From contig NC_082425.1 in the NCBI RefSeq assembly GCF_004011695.2, positions 434,001 to 498,000 on the forward strand: a DNA stretch of 64,000 bases, written 5' to 3'. Origin of the DNA: Ascochyta rabiei (taxonomy: Eukaryota > Ascomycota > Dothideomycetes > Pleosporales > Didymellaceae). Shown one piece after another: positions 56,553 to 64,000 of the stretch. The translations under genes and the position numbers were made by a program. Below the pieces are notes generated by a model. That model was not told the DNA's origin and made no database searches. It worked only from the letters and a program-made list of their open reading frames with translations. Every line of letters begins with the position of its first letter. The first letter of the stretch is position 1.

Positions 56553-59043
56553 CTACGCACCGACAACGGTGATCTTCTCCTGCTTAACAATGTCCCTGCT
56601 GCTGAAGCCCAGGTAGAGGGTGAACTCGCCCTCAGGGATAACCCACTGCTGGCTGATGATGTCCCAGTAGGACAGATCACGGCGCATGAGCTCAAAGCCG
56701 ACGGTCTGACTCTCGCCAGCCTCCAGGTAGACTTTCTCAAAGCCACGGAGCTGCTTGGGCGGTGTGCCAACAGGTGTGCTCTCGGGGAAGCCTACGTACA
56801 GCTGGGGAACGCCAGCGCCTGCGACGTCGCCAGAGTTGGTGAGCAAGATGGTGACGTTGTAGATGGATTCCCAGAGCGCGGGGTTGCCACCGGGCATGAT
56901 GGGGCGGTCCTCGGGGTGGGCAGTGATGTTGTTCTCGAGAGGAGTGGCAGTCACGTCGGAGATGTTGAAGGTGGTGTAGGAGAGACCAAAGCCGAACTCG
57001 TAACGGACGGAGATGTTGTGGGCGTCGAAGTAGCGGTAATCAATCTCGAGCTTCTCGTCGAACCAAGATTGCCAGTCAAAGTAACCGGTAGTGTTGATGG
57101 CAGTAGTGGGAGGAGCGTTGTAGTCGGAGCCGTTCTTTGCAATAGTGTAGGGTAGATGACCGCTAGGGTTGACGTCGCCGTAGAGGATGTCAGTGAGCGA
57201 GTAGCCAGACTGCTCACCAGGGTAGTGGGCGGCAAGGATGGCTGTGATGTTCTCGTGGTCAGACCAAGGGAGAGTGTTGATGCCGGAGGAGTGGGTGACG
57301 ACAACGGTGTTGTTGCACTTGGAAGCGACGTTCTCAACGACAGCGTTACCATCCCAGTCAACGTTGAGATGCTCGCGATCGGCAGCCTCTTCGGCCCAGG
57401 TCTTTAGAAGAACGATACAGACATTGGGAAGCTCGCTGATCCAGAGGTCGTCGAGGTCACTGGTCGCAATCTCAGTGTTGTTGAGGAAGTACTGAACAAT
57501 CTTGGTTCCGTTCTCGGCGGCACGTTCCTGGATTGCACGCAGAGGAGTAACGAGGGAGGAAACCTGGCCAGTTCCAGAGCCTCCGCCAGCGAGAAGTGTT
57601 CCATATTCGTAGTTTTTCTGGTTCAACTGCTTCATCGGCTCAGCAGCGTCGTTGCCGAATACAGCGATGTTCCTGGGGGCATTGAGAGGAAGAGAGCCAG
57701 TGTTCTTGAGGAGGACGGTACCAGCAGCACCATGGCGGCGGATGAGGGCGCTGTGGTTACCACGAACATCGCGGCTGCTCTCACCGGTCAAGTTGAATTC
57801 ACGAGTCCAGGTGTCGACGGGAGAGAAGTCGTTCAGAGCCGGGGTGCTGGGATCGACGGTGGGGAAATCCTTGTCCTGGCCGAGCCAGTAGTAAGGAGTC
57901 ATGATGCGCACGATCATGTCGTCCACACGAGTAACATCGAGTGTATCGTTGTTGACAGCCAAGGTCACGTTGCCACCGAAGAACGAAGGAGCACCGAAAG
58001 CCCGACCGTAGGATCCAAGACCTCCAGGCATGTTCATATCAAGACCAGCCTCAATAGAAGCCATTCCGCTGTGGACCGCACCCCAATCGGACATGACGTA
58101 ACCCTGGAAACCCAGCTCAGTCTTGAGCAGGCCGTTCAGGGACTTTGAGTTCTGGCAGCTGTACGATCCGTTGATGCGCTGGTAGCTGCACATGAAAGAA
58201 GCAGCCTTGGCCTTGACAGCGTTGGCAAAGGGCCACATGTAGATCTCGTGGATAGTACGGTCATCGATATTGGATGACACAGCAGCGGTGTCGGTGTCGG
58301 TAGTGGTGCCGTTCTTGGTGAAGACAGGGTAGCGGGCAGTCTCCTGCTCGTTTCCGATCCAGTGCTTTGCCGTAGCCTGGACACCGGCATCCTGGTGACC
58401 AATGATGGTCTCTTCCATGGCAATACCAGAGAGGTAGGGGTCCGCGGCGAATCCCTCCCAGTTGCGGCCAGCATAGGCAGAGCGACCGAGAGGTCCAGCA
58501 ACAGGGCTAAGGGCAATATGGGCACCCTTGGCCTTGAACTCCTGACCCATGGCGAAACCACGCTCGTGCATCAGGGTTCTATCCCACGATGCTCCAGCAG
58601 AAACACCAGCAGAGAAGACACTGGCGTAGTCTGCAACGCGAATGGCCAAAGGTCCATCCTGCAAGCAGAGACCTTGGAAGCCAAGACGGGGAATAGCCAC
58701 AATGTTGCCAATACAAGGTCCGGCCTGGCCAGTGACCATGTCAGCCTTCTCCTCGATGGTGAGTTGGTCAACGAAGGCACGAGCCTTTGCGACCGACTCC
58801 TCCCAGCCGCCAGTTGCACTTGTAGAGATGTTGGCTAGTTGTTGTTAGGATACCGATATGTCGAGGCAACATCACCGAGTACTCACGGGAAGGGTAGACT
58901 GCAGGTGAGTGGCCACGATCATCCAAGATGGTTGTGTTCAGAGGCTGAACATACGAGAACGCATCCTCAGCCCTGGAGCCAGAGTAATATGCCTGAGCAT
59001 TGACAGCAGTAAGGACTGCAAGTGCTGAAAGAAGGGCTGCCAT
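56553..59043 (-). CDS. Secreted GH3 beta-glucosidase
   Basis: Two exons on the minus strand: 58887-59043 and 56553-58834 (52-nt intron), giving 812 residues. Signal peptide MAALLSALAVLTAVNAQAYY. The first GH3 domain shows CLQDGPLAIRVADYASVF, GPLGRSAYAGRNWEGFAADP, KHWIGNEQE, MCSYQRINGSYSCQNS and YVMSDWGAVHSGMASIEAGL with the nucleophile Asp near 302. The second domain has VLLKNTGSLPLN and the ETARY/EEAADREHLNVDW region with the likely acid/base, and the C-terminus has a fibronectin III-like domain (PKQLRGFEKVYLEAGESQTV). It hydrolyses cellobiose and short beta-glucans outside the cell. Size and order match Aspergillus-type BGL enzymes. Codon use is biased toward preferred codons, suggesting strong expression when induced. 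Confidence 0.95.
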
Positions 59044-60390
59044 GTTGTGTAATGGACAAGTTGATAGTGCCTTGTTCTCCCAAAAGCCGTCCACACCGGC
59101 CCTTATGTACTCTTCATTCTGCAAAAGCACGCCCACAGCTTGTCGAGTCAGCAATTCAGCTTTCCTGTTAATCTACATGGCTGTACTAGAGCTGCCGAAC
59201 CGAAGTTTGGCCGTGTGGAGAAATAGATGGCTTGGAGGCTCCCAGATTGGGGCTCTCAACGTCATCCTGTCCCTGGCGAAGCACTGCCAAGGCGTAAGTT
59301 CAAGTCTTGCATGCGCTCCGGCACTTTCGCGTGACTCGTGCCAAAGACGCAAAGAACAACGTCCGGATAGAAGAGGATTGTGCCACTGCGATCTTCAACA
59401 TGCCTTTGAGGAAGGAGGTAGACCGACCTTAGCGAGTCGTTCCTGTCTACCATGTTGCTTCTGTTGAACATATGTCTGCTCATCCATCACCATAGACGGT
59501 AATCTCCATCTCGTCAGGTGCTCATCTCAGCACAACCCCATTGTCAACCTGCTCTTACGACTCGTGTCAGCGGGGTGGACAGCGGTGCCCATGACAGCCA
59601 CAACGGCATCGGCCGCCAGCACCCTTGCTCTTAGTCAACGGCATCGCGACAAAGAGCCAGGCGGCGTGTGATGGTGCGAGGTCTGTGTGCGGACCTCGTG
59701 GCTTGCAAAACCTGAGCAATTACCGGCGATTGAAAGCGTACTAGGTCCATATAGGTAGCGACCAAGCCCGAACGAGGGATCCCGACCGCAAGGTTACAAC
59801 CCCAGTGTACGTCACTCCGCTCAGTCTCCACACAAAAGCTTCCCCGCGGCCCAACTGCCGGAGTTGTGCCGTTTGCAGAGTGGTGCCTCCAAGTCGAGCG
59901 TGGAAAACTTCACATCGTGCGCATTGTGGAGGCTGGGCTGCAGAAAATGCGGGGCGGATACCGATGTTCAACCGGTGCCATGGAACCGTAAGACGATCTT
60001 AGCTCACAAACGGGAGAGACACAGGGTATGCCCCCGGCTGACATTTCCCCAACATGCCCAGCTGTTCTCCGCATCGAAGCTGACAAATACGGGAGGGAGC
60101 AGAAACATGTTCCCGATTGCCAAGGGTATGAGACGCGGTGAATGTACGGTACTTGTGCATGAACATTGCTGTCTAGTGGCGTGATTCGAAGGTGCAGAAT
60201 ATTGAATTATTATACGCTAAGCAGAATATTAAAGTCGAGTGGAAGTGTGACCAGCGGAAGAAGAGCTCCCGGCCGACAAGTTGGACGATGCAGTCCGACG
60301 AACCCACGGGTCTCGCAGATCTAAATTTTAAGTTGAGCCGCAACACCGTCAATAACGGATAAAGAAACAAAAAAGCACCACAATCTACCA
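59044..60390. other. 1.35-kb promoter region of the GH3 gene
   Basis: No gene found. It holds the upstream region of the minus-strand beta-glucosidase and the 3' flank of the ABC transporter gene. Confidence 0.5.
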
Positions 60391-63300
60391 TTACGCTGTA
60401 TCCTTCTCTTCGGAACCGTTTCCGGGCAGCGCACCTTGTCGTGCTGCCTCACCAACACCTTCTGCCGCCTTGTCCGCAGCTCCCTTGGTCTTTGCACCCT
60501 TCTTGTTCTTGTGGAACTTCGCAGTGAGGTTGCTAACATTGACGACTCGGAACAGCCAGTAGGTAAGAAGAGCAAGGAAAACGTTGAAAGAGATGAAGGC
60601 GAATAGGATGCCAAAGTTCCTCCAGCGCTCGCTGTAGTAGATGCTGCTGGGAGCCAGGTACTGATCGGCGTTTGAAATAGAGCAGTACCGACAGGATGCG
60701 GTAGCATCTGGGTTCTGAATGGTACCCATTGCGGCCTGAGCGTAGGGGCCAAGGTATTGACCGCAAGTCTGGCCAGCTGGTGGGTTGAAGATGGATACTT
60801 CTGTGGAGCTGCAAACCACCTTACGGCCTGCCAGCATAGTGGATACCATACCACTAACCCAGTATGTGAATGGAGAAGCACGGTACATGAACAGCCAGAA
60901 TCCTGGAAGGTTGCTAGGAGTCTGCAGGACACCGTTGAAGAGGATGGCCATAAGAGTCAGGAGCGAGACCAGACCAGACGCCGTCTCAGCGTTGGGCAGG
61001 GCAGCGATGGTCATTGCTGCGAACGACGAGGTGTAAATGAGAAGCTGGATGGATAACATCAGCACCAAGCCCTGGCGGGCAGAGGGTTGTCCAACGCCAA
61101 CAACCGGGTAGTAGAAGGAGGCGAACATCAAGACACCAGCGACGATGCCGTATGGCAGCTCGACCACAATGTTGGCAATCATGAAAGCAATCCAAGAATA
61201 GGCCTTGCTGGGACGTTCGCGACTCTCGTACAGATTGCGTTGAGTGATAAAGAGAGGTTGGATCTGCTGTACAAGCGAGGAGAAGATGGTGGTGAGCATG
61301 AACACGCTGAAGATGATGTTCTGCATACCAGCTTGAGTGTCGTTGGCGCCGTAGAAGGAGAAGCCGATGAAAAGACCAGCTATGACGCAAAGGAGGATCT
61401 TGGCAAAGACGTATTCGGGCATTCTCCAGTACTGCTGGAAGACACGGTAGGTGCACTCCCAAACCTGAGTCCAGAGTGGCATGGCGAATTCGGTTCCACC
61501 GGTCTCCTCAGCGACGTTGAGATCGGAGTGCTGTGTCTGTTCGTGGATTTCATCGATCTCGCGCTGTACGATCTTTGCTGCTTCGCTCCTTCTCCAGACG
61601 TTGAACCAGTCTTCACCTTGATCGTTCTTGCCAGCGTTGACAATCTCGAGCATGTACTCAGCAGGGTTCTCGTCTTCTCCGCACTTACGAGCACCACTGT
61701 TCTCAAAGTAGTCAAGAAGCTTCTGGGAGTTCTCGCCGATCTCGCCAAAGTAGACAGTCTTTCCTCCTTTGGCTAAGAACAGCAGACGATCAAACTCCTG
61801 GAAGAGGATGGCACTCGGCTGATGAATGGTACACAGGATCGCCTGGCCAGCAGAAGCAAGCTTGCGGAGGAAGGAGATGATAGACCAAGAACTCTGACTG
61901 TCAAGACCAGATGTAGGCTCATCAAGGAAGAGCAGAAGCTTGGGCTTCGCTGCTAGTTCCACACCAATGGTGAGTAACTTGCGCTGCTCGACGTTGAGAC
62001 CTTCACCAGGCACACCGACAATGGCGTTTGCAAAGTCCTTCATGTTCAGCATTTTGATAACCTCCTCAACGTAATCGTATTTCTCCTGCTTCGGAACCGA
62101 CTTTGGTTGACGGAGCACGGCTGAAAAGCGGAGCGCCTCGCGAACAGTGCTCGTCTCGAGATGGAGATCTTGCTGTTGGACGTAGCCAGTAGAACGCTGG
62201 AAACTGGGATCCAATGGCTTTCCGTTCACGAGCATATCACCAGTGATGACGCCCATGGTAGTACGTTGAGCAAGAGAGTCGAGAAGAGTGGTTTTTCCGG
62301 CGCCTGACACTCCCATTAATGCGGTTAGTGTGCCAGGTTTGACGTATCCAGAGACATGGTCCAATAGTCGTCGAGGTTCGCCCTTGATTTCGATGTCGTA
62401 AACCACATCTCTCCATGTAAAGACGCCCTTGGACTCCTCAACAGCGCTAACATCGGTCTCGCCGCCTTCGGCACCTGCGCTTGGTCTAGCAGACTCTTCA
62501 TCGGATGACTGCTTGCCACCTTTTTCCAGCATGTAAGCCGGAACATGGCCACGCTGGAAGACAAGCTGCTCGGCAGTGTTGGTGGTGGACGAATTGAGCT
62601 CGACAGCGATGAAGTAGATGACCATGAAAAAGATCAGAAACCCAATAAGAATGCCAAAGTTGCGCCAGACGTGGGACCAGGAGTATTCGTAGGCGACTTC
62701 AATGTAGGCGTCGCCAGAAACGAATCGCTGCCCAGCCACAGAACCTTGCGAGTTGCAGATGAACGAGTCTCCCGTCAGTGTGTATCCTGCCCCCATAGGG
62801 ATAAAGCTCTCGCAGGGGTACTGAACACCGTGGAACTCATTAGCGAGTAGGATCTCGAAAGCATAGAACACCGGGTTGATCCATCTGATCCACGAGAACC
62901 AGGGGTGCATGGATGGTATACGAACGACGAAACCGGTGTAGATAACGAGGATCAAGACCAGCACTCCTGCCAAAGCCATGGCTTGCGAGGCAGTCTTTGT
63001 CAATGCAGCTGTCGAACGGAAGATGGCAGCCATGACGAAGGTGCTGATGTAGGTGATCAAGAAGTATAAGAAGAATTGACCGGGCGTGTATCGAAGCTGA
63101 GCGAGAAAGTACAAGACGATGTTGAAGACCGCCCCCTGAAGAAACTTGACCGGTACGTCTGCGACAATGCCGGCTATAGCCTCTGTTGCTGGATGGTAGA
63201 ACGCGTAAGAATTGTGTTTTTCGACGATGGGCCTTTGGGAGTACAATCCGCTAATCTCACCAACGGAAGTCAGTGCATTGAAGAGAATAGCCAGGAACAA

Positions 63301-64000
63301 AACAGCTCCACGCCCTTGGAAAGAGTTGGTGCCTTTCGAGTGACCATAGTAGATAGAACCGACGATGAGAGCCATGATGAGATTAAGCATTGCCTGTGTG
63401 GCCGTGGAAGCAAAATCTCCCCAAATGCGCTGATACGCTCGAACAGTGTTGAGCTTGATCTGCATAGGAACGCTGATAAGGTACGGAGACTTGGGGCGGG
63501 CGTGCTTGGCCTGGATGTAGTTTTTCTTCTCACGGAACTCGGCAAGTGTAGAGTGTTGACCAACAGGGTTTTCCTGCTCGAACTGTTGGATTTCTTTGAG
63601 CAAGCTCTGGTACTCAGGCGAGTCGCGCCAGTACTTCTCGAACTCTTCTGGTGTGCGAGGAACCTTGTTCTCGAAGCCTTTGGCAGGCTGTCGCTCGTCG
63701 GTGTTTGTGACTGCTGTCAGGAAGTCACCGGTGGTTTGGCGTGGGGGGCAATACCAGCCCTGGCGTTCAAAGAAGCTTCGTGCTTTGTTGGCAGGGCCGA
63801 AGTAGATCTGATGTCCTTCGTACAGAACGGCCGCCTTGTCGAAACAATCGTACACACTCTGGGATGCTTGATAGATCGCGACAGCAGCGGCACCGCCGGT
63901 CATGTCAGAGCCAATCCGCAGTGAGCGAACAAATTTCAGTGCGGTTGCCGAGTCCAGACCACGAGTTGAGTTGTCCCACGAAGCAAAAGGAGCACCCGCA
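60391..64000 (-). CDS. PDR-type ABC transporter (CDR/PDR subfamily), 5' end outside window
   Basis: A continuous minus-strand frame of about 1,202 residues, open through the right edge. At the edge it reads [18 protein letters not shown], the D-loop region of the first nucleotide-binding domain, then [21 protein letters not shown] first membrane domain of about six helices and a CDR-type extracellular loop ([13 protein letters not shown]) follow. The second nucleotide-binding domain has Walker [18 protein letters not shown], signature [15 protein letters not shown], Walker [19 protein letters not shown] and H-loop CTIHQPSA. A second membrane domain and a basic cytosolic tail follow. The (NBD-TMD)2 order defines the PDR family of full-size drug and lipid exporters of the plasma membrane. 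Roughly the first 300 residues are missing from the window. Confidence 0.96.
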   Translation of the reverse strand, partial: AGAPFASWDNSTRGLDSATALKFVRSLRIGSDMTGGAAAVAIYQASQSVYDCFDKAAVLYEGHQIYFGPANKARSFFERQGWYCPPRQTTGDFLTAVTNTDERQPAKGFENKVPRTPEEFEKYWRDSPEYQSLLKEIQQFEQENPVGQHSTLAEFREKKNYIQAKHARPKSPYLISVPMQIKLNTVRAYQRIWGDFASTATQAMLNLIMALIVGSIYYGHSKGTNSFQGRGAVLFLAILFNALTSVGEISGLYSQRPIVEKHNSYAFYHPATEAIAGIVADVPVKFLQGAVFNIVLYFLAQLRYTPGQFFLYFLITYISTFVMAAIFRSTAALTKTASQAMALAGVLVLILVIYTGFVVRIPSMHPWFSWIRWINPVFYAFEILLANEFHGVQYPCESFIPMGAGYTLTGDSFICNSQGSVAGQRFVSGDAYIEVAYEYSWSHVWRNFGILIGFLIFFMVIYFIAVELNSSTTNTAEQLVFQRGHVPAYMLEKGGKQSSDEESARPSAGAEGGETDVSAVEESKGVFTWRDVVYDIEIKGEPRRLLDHVSGYVKPGTLTALMGVSGAGKTTLLDSLAQRTTMGVITGDMLVNGKPLDPSFQRSTGYVQQQDLHLETSTVREALRFSAVLRQPKSVPKQEKYDYVEEVIKMLNMKDFANAIVGVPGEGLNVEQRKLLTIGVELAAKPKLLLFLDEPTSGLDSQSSWSIISFLRKLASAGQAILCTIHQPSAILFQEFDRLLFLAKGGKTVYFGEIGENSQKLLDYFENSGARKCGEDENPAEYMLEIVNAGKNDQGEDWFNVWRRSEAAKIVQREIDEIHEQTQHSDLNVAEETGGTEFAMPLWTQVWECTYRVFQQYWRMPEYVFAKILLCVIAGLFIGFSFYGANDTQAGMQNIIFSVFMLTTIFSSLVQQIQPLFITQRNLYESRERPSKAYSWIAFMIANIVVELPYGIVAGVLMFASFYYPVVGVGQPSARQGLVLMLSIQLLIYTSSFAAMTIAALPNAETASGLVSLLTLMAILFNGVLQTPSNLPGFWLFMYRASPFTYWVSGMVSTMLAGRKVVCSSTEVSIFNPPAGQTCGQYLGPYAQAAMGTIQNPDATASCRYCSISNADQYLAPSSIYYSERWRNFGILFAFISFNVFLALLTYWLFRVVNVSNLTAKFHKNKKGAKTKGAADKAAEGVGEAARQGALPGNGSEEKDTA

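Noticed and set aside
61087..63924. Long plus-strand frames opposite the ABC transporter
   Set aside because: Complement of a long biased gene; no domain in the translations.

Overview
The window is nuclear DNA of a filamentous ascomycete. The evidence is: many spliceosomal introns of about 45-60 nt with GT...CTRAY...AG signals; fungal gene families (ARV1, VMA9, GH3/GH43/GH1 glycosidases, a PDR-type ABC transporter, a Pth11/rhodopsin-like membrane protein, fungal bZIP and C2H2 factors); and transposon relics carrying RIP-type (repeat-induced point mutation) C-to-T damage. A Dothideomycete, probably Pleosporales, fits best. That placement rests on a 1.86-kb Molly-like transposon and on gene character; it is an inference.

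Region 1 (1 to about 7,175) is an AT-rich, gene-free island of decayed transposable elements. It holds the integrase and chromodomain end of a Ty3/gypsy chromovirus (plus strand), a minus-strand gene split by at least seven roughly 50-nt introns that share a repeated sequence motif, and a complete but dead 1,863-bp TIR transposon flanked by TA. CpA mutation in this island looks restricted to C preceded by a pyrimidine: TCA, CCA, TGA and TGG are nearly absent, while ACA, GCA, TGT and TGC are common.

Region 2 (7.2-18 kb) holds mostly ordinary genes: an Arg-rich conserved protein, ARV1, VMA9 (small and heavily split), a polyproline protein, a bZIP factor and an ArsH-type flavoprotein.

Region 3 (18.7-25.6 kb) is a decaying accessory block: a broken GH43 glycosidase, an apparently intact secreted GH1 glycosidase, an SDR with an internal deletion, and a rhodopsin-like membrane protein spoiled by one in-frame TGA.

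Region 4 (25.8-42.4 kb) is mainly housekeeping: a bestrophin-like channel, class 2 dihydroorotate dehydrogenase, an iron-type alcohol dehydrogenase, mitochondrial Hsp70, a DUF2415 WD40-like protein and cystathionine beta-lyase.

Region 5 (43-64 kb) mixes a patatin-ankyrin pseudogene, a PaxU/TMEM53-type hydrolase, a 14-TM-type MFS transporter, a C2H2 regulator, a secreted GH3 beta-glucosidase and the 3' two-thirds of a PDR-type ABC transporter that runs off the right edge. Long gene-poor gaps separate them.

Gene models were spliced by hand. Most have exon lengths that sum to a whole number of codons, which supports the introns proposed. No tRNA, rRNA or CRISPR array was seen.
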